Source of the DNA: Blastobasis lacticolella
Taxonomy: Eukaryota; Arthropoda; Insecta; Lepidoptera; Blastobasidae
Direction: 5' to 3'
Assembly: GCA_905147135.1 (NCBI GenBank)
Contig: LR990050.1
Location: forward strand, 16,118,001-16,182,000
DNA length: 64,000 nucleotides
In this document: positions 1 through 10,500 of the stretch, one piece after another
Layout of the letters: each line of letters begins with the position of its first letter
How positions within the stretch are numbered: the stretch's first letter is position 1
The notes under the pieces: model-generated
What the model was told of the DNA's origin: nothing
The model's input: only the letters and a program-made list of their open reading frames with translations
Database searches by the model: none
Made by a program: the position numbers and the translations under genes

Positions 1-2728
1 CGCCATAAACTCCACTACTTTGGGCCACGGCTTATGCCGCGTTGTGCTGAAGTGGCCTGCTATCTGCTCGTATACCTGGATGGCAGGTCATGTCATGATT
101 GGTCAGAATGTATTGGGAATGTTTTAGAAATTAAAACTCAAAGTTCACAGTTGGATTTTGTCAATACTAGGAGCACAGAGTACTATAAAATCGTACTACG
201 AGCAATAAATGGCGTTATTTTGACAGTGGCTAGAAAAATCGCTCGAAAAAATAGGTGAAAAGAAACTCCTTAAAAACCAGGTAAAAAAAGTCAGCCCCTA
301 TTACACCAAAGGGTCAAAACTCATGTCCGTTGGCGGAAAGCAGATTAATTGACTGTGTGAACATAAATGGACCAAAATCAAAAGTGTTTACATTTAACAT
401 TTTCAATACAAGCTTTGAAATTAATTTTTAAAGTATGTATACCAAATTAAATATTACCTGATGAACATGCAACTCCTCTAAATTAGAAGCTAGATCATCG
501 CCTATATCCTTTTTCTCTCTGCTATCACACAGAGTAGGGTATTTACATTGACAAGGCCCTTGCCTCGTCCATCTAAAGGTTAGCGATATCCTGGTTTGTC
601 TCTGCACATTGTCATTAGTGATCACTTTGTTGACTTTCCCATCACAGGATCTTCTTTCTATGATGGGATCGTATGTCCTTGGCTGTATGCCATGTTGCCA
701 GTCATACCTGGGAAGTATTTTTATAGATTCTTGAAAGGTTCTAGTACAGCGTCGTTGGCGTAATGGCTAGCGGGTGGGCCTTATAAGTGAGAGGTGCCAC
801 CATGTACTAGACTTTTTCTGAGTACATTAGTTTGAACACTAACCGATACTCTCATGGTGAGAGAAAACATCATGAGGAAACCTGCACATTCATTCATAAC
901 TGAATGTGTAGCTGTGATCCAATTAGTCAAGTTCCCTATTAATAGGGTCACGGAGGTCAGATAGCAGTCGCTCTGCCGTAATTACTTAAAATGAAATGGT
1001 GGTAGTGGTGGTGGACTTTTACTATAGTTCATTCACGATAAGGATATAGTGAGTCATCGTTGTCCGCAGGCCTAGCCCTACTCTCGACCAAACAGGTCGC
1101 AAGAAGAAAGCCAAGTTCACAGTGACCAGTTGCAAGTAGAAAATAATGAAAATGAATATCTCGCCGGTCAGAATAAACAGGAAATACCAGCCTGGCTGCT
1201 AAGCAAAACCATATCACTGTGATAAACACCTTTACTCACTATTTTCTTATCGCGAATGGCCTATAGTGCAATTTGTGCGCGCCTATCCCACTTCGGCGTT
1301 ACATGTCAAATTCAAAATCTGAGTTAAGCTCTGTAATATGTCCTGCAATGATCAACTAACTACCTTGCCTCACCCTGCATCACTAGCAGAGACCGTGCCG
1401 GCACCGCAACCGGCACTTGCTTGCCACTGTGATGTCTCCAGTCCATGACCACATCGGACCCAAGGGATAGGGAGAGAATTGTTTCACCAAATGGACTATG
1501 CTTGTCTACATGAGATGGTATGCCTGTAGAAAGAATAATAATATTTCAACTAAGTATTTAACACGTAATTTACTGTTCAATTTATGTTTAACTCTGGCAG
1601 TTCCCACCTTGACCTGGAGAATATTTGTTAACAGTCAGCTGGTCAGGAGTCCCTACATCAAAGCCTTGTTCCCTTAATCTTTTCCATAAAATGTCACACT
1701 CCTGTGGTATTTTTGTTGGCAATGGTGCGGATAAATCTACATCATTACTACCATATCTGAACTCATACCCATAGTGCTTCACTTGTCTGTTTTTTAAGAC
1801 ACTGGATTCTGAATCTTCTCTCCAATCAAAAAGTGTAATAAATGTTTGCTCTTCCTCCACAGAAACAAAGTCTTTAAGAAGATGCAGACCACCAGGGTCA
1901 TTATGTGAGCATATTAGTTCAGTGTTGGGTACTGAAAAAGCAGAGAGTTGCAGTTGGAATAATCATAGTGCAATTAAGTAACGCAACGGTCAGTGGCCTA
2001 GTGGTAGGGAATCTGACTCTGAATGAGTTTTTTGCTGAGTTATGTACATTACCTAGGCTCTTATGGTGAGGGAAAACATTGTGATAAAACCTGCACATTC
2101 AGGAGACTGACCATAACCATCATCCAATCTGGTCAGGATCCCCTACGAGAGCACAACAATTTCGCCAAGATGAATAATTTTGTTTTTCAAAATGCATGTA
2201 AATTAATAAATAAAATTTAAAGTTGCAAAATATGCATAATCTGTAAAGCTCGCGTTCTTTTCCCACACGTATGGAAGGCAGAGAATATGGACAAATAAAA
2301 AGAACAAAAAACAATATGTACCTGTTTCTACAAAACTCAGGCAGATGATAGTGTTATTATCAACACTACCTTTTCCATTTACAGCATTAAAAAATAATAC
2401 AGCCTCATATGTACTATTGAACACCAAATAAGAGTAAGATTCACCCTTTTCTGCGACAAATTTCGGTGAAGTTATCTCCAATTGGAAATCATTTATTAGT
2501 TTAGTAATCGCTTCTTTTTCTAGGCCTGTAGCCTGCCCTATATTACAAAGAACGATATTCTGTAAATAAACGCAATTTAGTAAATAAACAATTTGAACAA
2601 GATGAACCCCTTTTCAAAATAAATAACCTCACCTGTCCAGGTATTTCGGAGCAAATTACCCCTTTAGAACTCTTTAGTCGTGCAGCAAATCTCTTCCTTT
2701 TGCGCTCAATCTTCTTTTCCTCTTCCAT
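1..2728 (-). CDS. ALKBH8: ALKBH8, tRNA wobble-uridine methyltransferase/hydroxylase (partial, N-terminal part)
   Basis: Six exons join in frame (381 codons in the window): 2728-2633, 2559-2322, 1931-1608, 1523-1364, 707-458 and 75-1; the gene continues past the left edge. Exons 1-2 encode a basic start and an RRM-like domain. Exons 3-5 encode the AlkB Fe(II)/2-oxoglutarate dioxygenase: HVD iron ligands in exon 4 (SHVDKHS), the distal His in exon 5 (YDWQHGI), and the 2OG-binding arginines in [17 protein letters not shown] zinc-binding motif follows. Exon 6 opens the methyltransferase domain ([17 protein letters not shown]). In animals this protein makes and hydroxylates mcm5U at the tRNA wobble position. 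The order RRM-AlkB-zinc-MTase identifies ALKBH8 rather than another AlkB homologue. All introns are GT-AG and two codons split across junctions (GQG, EAR) match the family exactly. ATG 2728 is the only start that opens exon 1. It lies head-to-head with PIGA. Confidence 0.93.
749..1005 (+). repeat. tRNA-related SINE, family A
   Basis: Lies in ALKBH8 intron 4. It has a degenerate tRNA-like head (GGCGTAATGGCTAGCGGGTGG), then the shared body reading GTGAGAGAAAACATCATGAG, AACCTGCACATTCA and GGTCACGGAGGTCAGATAGC. Related copies lie at 1986-2156, 10480-10775, 44444-44735 and 63318-63490, with 3' ends alone at 47395-47460 and 58978-59060. Confidence 0.75.
1986..2156 (+). repeat. tRNA-related SINE, family A (3' truncated)
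   Basis: Lies in ALKBH8 intron 2. The head GGTCAGTGGCCTAGTGGTAG resembles an A box. The body shares GGTGAGGGAAAACATTGTGA, AACCTGCACATTCAGGAGAC and CCAATCTGGTCAGG with the 44.4 kb copy, then stops. Confidence 0.75.
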
Positions 2729-3561
2729 TTTCCTACATTACTTTACAAACAAAATAAAATTTATATTAACACATGAAAATGCATGGAAATGGGAAAAATG
2801 TAAACAAATACAGACCAAAGAGGATATAATAAACACTACGAGACCACCAACCTGCCAGCCAGCGAACAAACTTGGTCTCTGGTGTGACAAGCAAATACAC
2901 AGACCTTTAAAGTATGTAACCATATTGATTTTGAAAACGTAACGACTTTCGAAAACATGCTTTGTAATGTCAATGTCAACGGGACAAGCTAGGGCTGGGC
3001 GACCAGCGTTGCCAGATCGTACCTTTTGGTACGATTTACGTACTATTTGGTCGACTGTCGTACCTTTGGCGTACTTTGTACTTTATTGTACTCCACATCG
3101 TACTATTTAGTACGTTTTCACAAAATGCTAAATTTAGCTTAGGTGGTCACTTTCCCTTCCCTGTCCGCACAATACCGTAAAATAATGGAAGATAGGGTTG
3201 ATTTTGATATGTTTTTGCTCACTGGCACCACCGGTGAGTAAATAAATCAGGTCTCGTCTTGTCAAAGTCAGCTTACGACGGATCTAGACCCCCTCCCCCT
3301 CCCAAGGGTCGATAAAATAGAAGTGAAGGTAAACCGTACCTTTTTAGCCATTTTCGTACTATTGTAGGAGACCGGACGTACTTTTTTGGAATCTACTGCT
3401 GGTAACACTGTGGGCGACTGTTTCTGCGAGCGAGAAATGCGGATTATTGAAAAGTTTTTTCCCAATATTTTTAACGAAGTCGAGTTATTTATATGATATA
3501 AATTATGAATAATGTCATTATAATTTATCTGTATGAGAGATAAACTTATATTTGCGTTGCT
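2729..3561. promoter_or_regulatory. Divergent promoter region between ALKBH8 and PIGA
   Basis: The two ATGs face away from each other 833 bp apart, so this segment must carry both 5' ends. The ALKBH8-proximal 270 bp is unique and AT-rich. The PIGA-proximal half is largely the inverted-repeat element at 3005-3409. I see no convincing TATA box for either gene; dispersed initiation is likely but is inferred only. Confidence 0.6.
3005..3409 (+). mobile_element. Short inverted-repeat element (MITE-like), family GTTGCCAG, copy 1
   Basis: Begins AGCGTTGCCAG and ends CTGGTAACACT, an imperfect 11-bp terminal inverted repeat. The interior is rich in short GTAC-containing words (TCGTACC, TACTATTTGG, GGCGTAC). 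The same sequence order recurs at 54466-54803, and its right end recurs at 57477-57525. No coding capacity. The right end is about 150 bp from the PIGA ATG. Confidence 0.7.
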
Positions 3562-4977
3562 ATGGTAAGTAAGAACCCAAATACCCATACCAAAAGATCT
3601 AGTGAAGCGAGTGAGGATATCAACTTGAGTCATAACTCAAACATCGCTGTTGTATCTTTTCAGGAGCTTGGAAGAGACATAAGAAAACGGCTGAAAATAT
3701 GTATGACCTCAGATTTCTTTTATCCAAATACTGGAGGAGTAGAAGAACACATTTATAACCTCTCTCAATGTCTTATAAAACGAGGGCATAAAGTTGTAGT
3801 TGTTACTCATTCTTATGGCGACAGGATTGGTATCAGATACTTAACAGCTGGGCTAAAAGTTTATTACTTACCGATAAGAGTTATGTATAACCAGTGTGTC
3901 CTGCCCACCATGGTATGCAACATACCACTGATAAGATACATATTAATACGAGAATGTATTGAAATTGTACATGGCCACTCTGCATTCAGTGTTCTAGCCC
4001 ATGAAGTATCAATTATAGCCAAACTTTTAGGTCTGAAAACTGTATTTACTGATCATAGCCTGTTTGGATTTGCAGATACTTCTGCTGTATTAACCAACAA
4101 GTACCTACAAATGTGCCTTTGTGAATGTGATCACTGTATATGCGTGTCTCATACTGGAAAAGAAAATACAGTACTAAGAGCTAAGGTGAAGGCACATAAA
4201 GTATCTGTCATACCAAATGCAGTAGATGCTTACAGCTTTACTCCTGATCCTAGTCAAAGAGATCCAAATTACATAACTATTGTGATAGTTTCAAGGTTAG
4301 TTTACAGAAAGGGTGTAGACCTAATGGCTGCTGTGATAGCAGAAATATGTCCTCGCTATCCTAACATAAAATTCATTATCGGGGGAGATGGACCAAAGAT
4401 GTGGTTACTGCAAGAGGTTCGAGAACGTAAAGGCTTCCAACACTGTGTCACATTACTCGGAAGTTTGAAACATTCAGAAGTGAGGAATGTTCTAGTGAAA
4501 GGTGATATATTTCTTAACACATCACTTACTGAGGCATATTGCATGGCTATAGTTGAAGCCGCCTCATGTGGATTAAAAGTGGTCTCTACTAAAGTTGGGG
4601 GTATTCCTGAAGTGTTACCAGAATCCATGATTTACTTAACTGAACCCAAAGTTCCTAGTGTCGTCGAGGGTGTTGAAAGAGCTATTCAGGATATAACAAA
4701 CAATAAATTCTTATGCCCATTTGAAAGTAACAGGATGGTCAAAAACATGTATAGCTGGATGGATGTTACTAGGCGAACAGAAGTTGTCTACAACAAGATT
4801 CTTCGGAATAGAAACAAAACATTGGGTCAGCAGTTACATAGTTATCGAACATGTGGAGTGTGGCCAATCCTTCTATTGATTAGTCTAATGTATTTACTCT
4901 TGCAACTTTGTGAGAAAATACACAAACGAAAACACATTGATATAGCAAAGGATCTTAGGTTAGAGGAACCAAGATAG
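3562..4977 (+). CDS. PIGA: PIGA, catalytic subunit of GPI-GlcNAc transferase
   Basis: This is the glycosyltransferase of the ER complex that adds GlcNAc to phosphatidylinositol, the first step of GPI-anchor synthesis. The protein opens after a short tail with [14 protein letters not shown], then the GGVEEHIY nucleotide-sugar domain, HGHSAFS, the [10 protein letters not shown] block, VSVIPNAVD, the donor-site VSRLVYRKG and GGDGPK, and [12 protein letters not shown] with the glutamates of a GT4 enzyme. A hydrophobic segment near the C-terminus ([14 protein letters not shown]) followed by KIHKRKH is the usual membrane anchor. Unspliced it reads 471 codons. However, ATG is followed at once by a perfect donor (GTAAGTAAG, 3565) and TATCTTTTCAG ends at 3663, so the likely mature protein is ATG + 3664-4977, 438 residues beginning [14 protein letters not shown]. 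The rest of the gene lacks introns. Confidence 0.96.
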   Translation: MVSKNPNTHTKRSSEASEDINLSHNSNIAVVSFQELGRDIRKRLKICMTSDFFYPNTGGVEEHIYNLSQCLIKRGHKVVVVTHSYGDRIGIRYLTAGLKVYYLPIRVMYNQCVLPTMVCNIPLIRYILIRECIEIVHGHSAFSVLAHEVSIIAKLLGLKTVFTDHSLFGFADTSAVLTNKYLQMCLCECDHCICVSHTGKENTVLRAKVKAHKVSVIPNAVDAYSFTPDPSQRDPNYITIVIVSRLVYRKGVDLMAAVIAEICPRYPNIKFIIGGDGPKMWLLQEVRERKGFQHCVTLLGSLKHSEVRNVLVKGDIFLNTSLTEAYCMAIVEAASCGLKVVSTKVGGIPEVLPESMIYLTEPKVPSVVEGVERAIQDITNNKFLCPFESNRMVKNMYSWMDVTRRTEVVYNKILRNRNKTLGQQLHSYRTCGVWPILLLISLMYLLLQLCEKIHKRKHIDIAKDLRLEEPR

Positions 4978-6200
4978 GGATTAGAATCAAAAGAAAAGAA
5001 TATATGTTGGAATGATAATTATAATACTATGACCGGAAACAAAAGTGGCCTAATCTCTCCTTTAACTAAAGTGAAAGATACAAAGTATAAAAAAATAATT
5101 CAATAAATAACATTTATGTTATAATAATAGTGATTACAGATACATATTCACTTTTATAGCACAAGAACAAGATATAATAATTGTAAGTAATTTAACATTT
5201 TATATTTTTAAATAATTAATATTCAACACTGAGACTGATTTTTATACCTATTATTGTTTATTCAGGCTAGTTTTTTGAAGGCTCTGTTTGTTCGATTTAT
5301 GCTCTGTAAAGAAAAATATTTATTTAACAAATTTATTTATTCTTATGGCATATAAAAATAAAGACTATATTAGGTACAATTAAATCTACAGATCCATTTT
5401 ACAAGACTTGAGCCACATAAAACAAATACAATATCAACATCAAGTTATTTATGTACTATTATTTAATAACTAAGAAGTTTGAAGCTTCTTCCATTACATC
5501 ATTTTCAGTTAATAGTTATAGTGTTTCATTTATGAGTACTTGTTCTAATCAAAATTAAACCTTGTACACTGTGCAAGAAGGCAGCACATCAAACAAGCTT
5601 GTTAGGACAACTGACCGTTTTTATGCCTATCCTTGTAAGGTTGTCACTATACAATGGAAACCTTTTTTAGAATTAGAGTTGCGTAATTTTGGTTTCGCAA
5701 TTTATAATAATGTTATGTATTTGATTATCAGTTGACACTGTATTGGGTTTCTTTTAAAAGAACACATGTGCGATACACACACAAGCTACAAAATCGCGGT
5801 ATGAGCTACTCATACCTATTGGCTCGACGTTCAGTGATACACGACAGGTTTACTCGTAATATGGCGCAATGTCATTGATAAGAAAAGAAAGCGAGCAATG
5901 ATCAAATGTGAAATTTATTGAACTGGAGTAGGCTACAAGCAAGGTATACGGTTAAACACGGGTGATGACGGTCGTCGAGCCATAAGAAGGTACGCGAACT
6001 TACTCGCGCCGCACGTCATCACCCACTTAGGGCTTGCACAAAATTCAAACGCATTTAATCTGATAATTAAACAAAAATCTTCATACAAACAAACGTTAAA
6101 CGTAATTCTTAAATGTGTTGAAGAATTTAGTGCAGGCAGGGCTGAAAGAGTTAAATCTAACTGTGTATGGCTGTCTTGATTGCTGCCGTGTGTACACACT
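4978..6200. other. PIGA 3' flank, AT-rich, no gene seen
   Basis: Contains several possible PIGA poly(A) signals, the first AATAAA at 5102-5107, about 125 nt after the stop. The remainder is AT-rich with only short ORFs lacking domain signatures. Confidence 0.5.
5102..5107 (+). terminator. Candidate PIGA poly(A) signal
   Basis: First AATAAA hexamer downstream of the PIGA stop codon, 125 nt away. A second AATAAA near 5356 is an alternative. Confidence 0.45.
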
Positions 6201-6204
6201 ACTG

Positions 6205-7400
6205 TTTATGATGGCCATGATACACCATAGCCTCCTTCATCTTACAAGCCATGCTGTAGCACGGAACTGCAACGTCGCTGTGAACCGACTTACTCATTGT
6301 TTACATGTCAATGTGCGGGAAAATTATGAATGTTATGATTATAAATTCAAAATATATTGATAAAACTGTAAATTAATGCGTTTGTATGGACCACCTACGA
6401 AGGTAAATAAAAGTTAATATATTTATAATTGTGCTAAAATTTAATAAATACGATTTTTGAAAAACAACCCTTGACCATTTTTGTTGTTAGTTTTTTACTT
6501 ATTTCATAAATCAAATTCTGTTTTCTAATCATAATCTTTCTCTAACAGATGCAAAGACGTTGTTGCATTTGAAATATGCAAGAAAATGATTAAACCTTAA
6601 AAATGGGAAAGAAGCTGTGCCAATGTTTTGCTTTCCAAAAGATATGGACTATTTCCCAAGCATGCTGGAGTAACACCGAAGGATCTTTTGTGTGCAGCAA
6701 ACATCGCATTGTAAAAGTTATCACAACTACTTAAAATCAAGATCTTTGATTATCCACGATGATAAAAGCGTTGAAAAAGTAGGTAGGTACAATAAGTAAG
6801 TAAGTAGTTAGTTTTTACTTAGGTGCTTAAATAAAACTGTTTAAAATGTATTATACCTAATATTGAATAAATTGGGCAATATTTTGGCCGGCATAGATTG
6901 TTTTATTTCCCGCCGCGACTGCGTCCGTATAAAATTCGAGCATAGCAGTCCGGACCCGTTCCCGCGGGAATCACATTAAATTTCGGGATAAACTTATAGC
7001 ATATGTGTTATTAGGGGTTATATGCTATATAACTGCAAAATATCATTAAAATCCGTTCAATAAATTTTGCGTGAAGGAGTAACAAACATCCATTACGTAC
7101 AAAACCAAAAATATTATATTTCGCATTTATAATATTAGGATAATACAATTGCAAGTCGGTTGATAGGTAAATAGTACAGGAATCTATCCAATTTCATATT
7201 ATCGAACTAATGTATATACCTATTTATATACTTAATCACTTTAATAACTAATAACTTTAAGCGACGACGACCGCGATGATAGTTCTACAGTAATTTTCAG
7301 GTAAACTAAAATTTAAAAATGCGACGTTGTCAAACTTCTGCGCATGGCTTGTAAGATGAAGGAAGCTATGTGATACACTTATCAACCACCGACTCTTGCC
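6205..7400. mobile_element. Inverted-repeat element enclosing a broken THAP-like fragment
   Basis: About 85 bp at 6213-6300 (CTCCTTCATCTTACAAGCCA) recurs inverted at 7320-7390 (TGGCTTGTAAGATGAAGGAA), with matching flanks including an AACGTCGC block. Between them, 6600-6720 reads in broken frames as FCFPKDMD, then a Trp and SFVCSKH, the order FxFPxD...W...CSxH of a THAP zinc finger, as found in P-element-type transposases. The frame is disrupted by stops and shifts, so it is a relic. Fragment identity is an inference. Confidence 0.4.
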
Positions 7401-7439
7401 ATTAAGTGAGGTGCCTGTTAATTGTCGCTCTAGTTGCAT

Positions 7440-7495
7440 TCTATAGAATGCTGCTGAGCAAAGGCCTCACCCCGATTCTGCCACACCTTCTGTCT
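7440..7495 (-). mobile_element. Tiny non-LTR retrotransposon C-terminal remnant
   Basis: On the minus strand this reads KVWQNRGEAFAQQHS, resembling the last residues of many RTE-type reverse transcriptase ORFs (W...EAF..Q). It lies just downstream of the clathrin light chain stop and is too short to classify further. Confidence 0.35.
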
Positions 7496-7536
7496 AGTAT
7501 AAAATAAAAATAACACCCAAATACGTGCCAAAGTAC

Positions 7537-10500
7537 TCACACTTTGGTAGCCCTCGGAGGGTGCTTGGGCCGCGCCCCAGACTGCTTCAGCTGCAGCACG
7601 AGGGACCGCAGACGCGCCACGTCGCGGCCGCGGCGGGGCCCGAAGTCGCACAGCTCGGCGACGCGCGACCACTCGTTGCCTTCCTCCACGACGCCTTCCG
7701 AGCCGCGGGCCAGGGCGCGCTCCGCGTTCCTAAGCACGCGTTTCAAAATAAGCCGGTTGGTGATTTGAGGCTAAAGGTCCGACAAAACCAGTCCGACAAA
7801 GGCGTCATCGACGCGGCACGACCACGGCGCGGGGATGGAGCGTCTCCAACGCGAAATAGCGCGCACACCCGCATGACAGCAGCGCGAATTGCGAAACTAT
7901 TTGTTTAGTTAAATGGCACTGAAGCCGCGCTGCATTCCCGCGCCGTGGTCGCGTATGGTGGGTTCGAATGTATTAATAATTTGACGTGTTAGTAATATTT
8001 ATCTTTTGTGTATTTTTGTAAAAGAACGTATGAGGCGAATAGGGGGAGCCCCACCACCATCTCAGGGGCCCAAACCAACCTCTCCTGCACGTGGTGCCCC
8101 TGCTGGCAAAAGGACGAGGCTTCGGCGAATCGGCGTTTCCCTAACAGGTTGTGCGAGGCGGATGGGAGTCGACGCACGTAAAAAGTCAAAGCCCCGCAAA
8201 AAGAATGGAAGGTCAGATACCGGACACGAATAGGGCGTCGGCGCGGATGGCTATACTCCTGTGTTAAGTCGGTTAGAGCTACCGGGTTCAGGGCAGGCTC
8301 TGTTAAAGACGCTAGCCCACAGAAAGGTCCGCTTCGCGGAACCTTGGCACGCTGACCCGACGGGCGCCTGAGCTGGCCGATGTACTCGCCATTCGGAGGA
8401 TGGCAGTGGCGTTCGTGCGTTGGAGAGGCAACAGGTCCCGCAACATGTAAAACGTATAAGCGACGGTCTTATGGTTGTAGAGGTCGAAGGGGTCGTCATC
8501 AATTTGATAAACGCCTACGGCCCTACGCTCCACAGGTCGGTTGTAGCGATGCGGACAAGACGTTGTTCTGGGAGCAAATCGAGGAGCTACTGCGTAGCAT
8601 TCTGTTGTCGCAGGGTATTGTTGTGGGTGGCGATCTGAACGATCATGTGGGTGAGAAGTGTGAGGAGTTTGGTCGTGTTCACGACGGTTTTGGGTGCCGT
8701 AACACTGAAGGAGAACTTCTCCGGACGTGTATGGCTGCCGTTGTGAACATCGTCGTCCAAAAGAAATCGGAGCATCGGATCACCTACAGGAGTGGGGGGT
8801 ACGCTTCTCACTGGGAGAGGCAATATCGGCAAACCATATGTGAAGTCATACCCAGAGAGAGCCTCACTGTCTAACACTGGTAAACCAGTCCAACAACTCT
8901 GGGATAGAACTCAGGCAGCTATCGCACGGCGGCGAGGACGGTGCTGAGGGTGTCTCGGCGCGGACGCAGGCTTGACCTGGTGGTGGGACGACAAAGTCGA
9001 GAGGGAGACAAGGGTAAAGAAAGCCCTCTTTAAAAAGTGGCAAGCGTCCTGATCTCCCGAAGACCACGCTGCATACAGAGATGCCAAATGTACCACCAAA
9101 CGAGCGGTAGCCAGAGCCAGACGAGACCACCTACGTCCTCTGTACAATAAAATTGTCCGAAGAAAAGCTTATTTTATTATGTCTGCAAATGCCTTTGCCG
9201 TGGCCGACTACTGGGCAAGCTAGCCAGAGTTTTCAAAAAGTGACTCGACGAAGAAGAAAGGGCGACCACCGCGTCACGTCCTTTTAGTCGCCGCGTTACG
9301 TCCACCTAGTCACCGCGTAGTGTCCGGACCAATATCGGGGTGTTGGCTGCGCGTTTCGTTCGGTCTACGCGGTGACTAGGCGGACACGACACGTATGCCC
9401 GGACCCTAAAAGTCAAACCTCTGAAATAACACCTGTACTATGATATTACATACAGTGTGCAGGCCCCATCACAATGTATGTAAAAACATAAAGTAGGTAG
9501 GTATTTATGTGTGACCGTTACAAATGTATATTATATGTTAGCACAACACTAAATTGTTATTTTGTTTAATAGAACACAAATACCCTCATAAATCTATTAT
9601 TATGTTCCAAACAATACCAAGGCATTAGTAAAACCTCCATTAAGTCCTTTCAATTTTGATTTGTACTCACTTAGCAGATTCCCTTGGAGCGCATTTGAAA
9701 TAGAAGGGTTGAATTAGTAAGCGGCAGAATTAAAACATTTTCTAATGTAACACAATAAATAAAATAATAAATAAATTCAGTGTCTACAAAAATAAAGCTA
9801 CAATAAATAATCATATCTACAAAAATAAAGCTTTGATAGAATAGGATTCCATAGCAGTATGAGAAAGTTTAAGTTGAATTGTACATAATGAAGAAATGCC
9901 AGGATAGAAAACATCCTCATATTGAATATTAAAAAATTGCTTAAAATATTAAAATGAATTTGACTTGACTATGGAATCTCTACAAATCTACTTCCCATGC
10001 ACTATATTCAGCATATTTTAAAATTATTTAGCAAGCAACCATGACTATTATTTCTACAGAAAATATACACTTTACAAAATCAATGATAAGATTAGGTAAC
10101 ATAGATATAATACCTGTTTGCAGCCTTGGTCTTGGCTATTTGTTCTTCATGTGTCTTGTACCAATCTTCAAGTTCCTTTTTGGCTATTTTCAGCATTTCC
10201 TCCTTTTTGGTCTCTTCCTCAATATCTAACATAAAGGTAACAATAAATTCTGGCATAAATAGAATATTCATTCATTGGGAAAAATAATTACTGGAATCCT
10301 GAGACTGGTTGGAAAGTCTTAAGAGAGCATTAACATTTCATCCCACACAAGGGATACTTTTCAGCAGAGACCACACAGCCAAGCATCAGGACAAGAGAGC
10401 AGAATCAAAGGAATAAATTATAAATTTGCAGCCCATAACCCATAACTTCTTAACAGCTGCTTCAAAAAAATAAATAAATCATCTTGGCATTAACATCCTG

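Noticed and set aside
8380..8874. Independent host gene (craniofacial development protein 2-like)
   Set aside because: The endonuclease frame is flanked by the rest of an RTE element and broken by stops; it is a transposon fragment.
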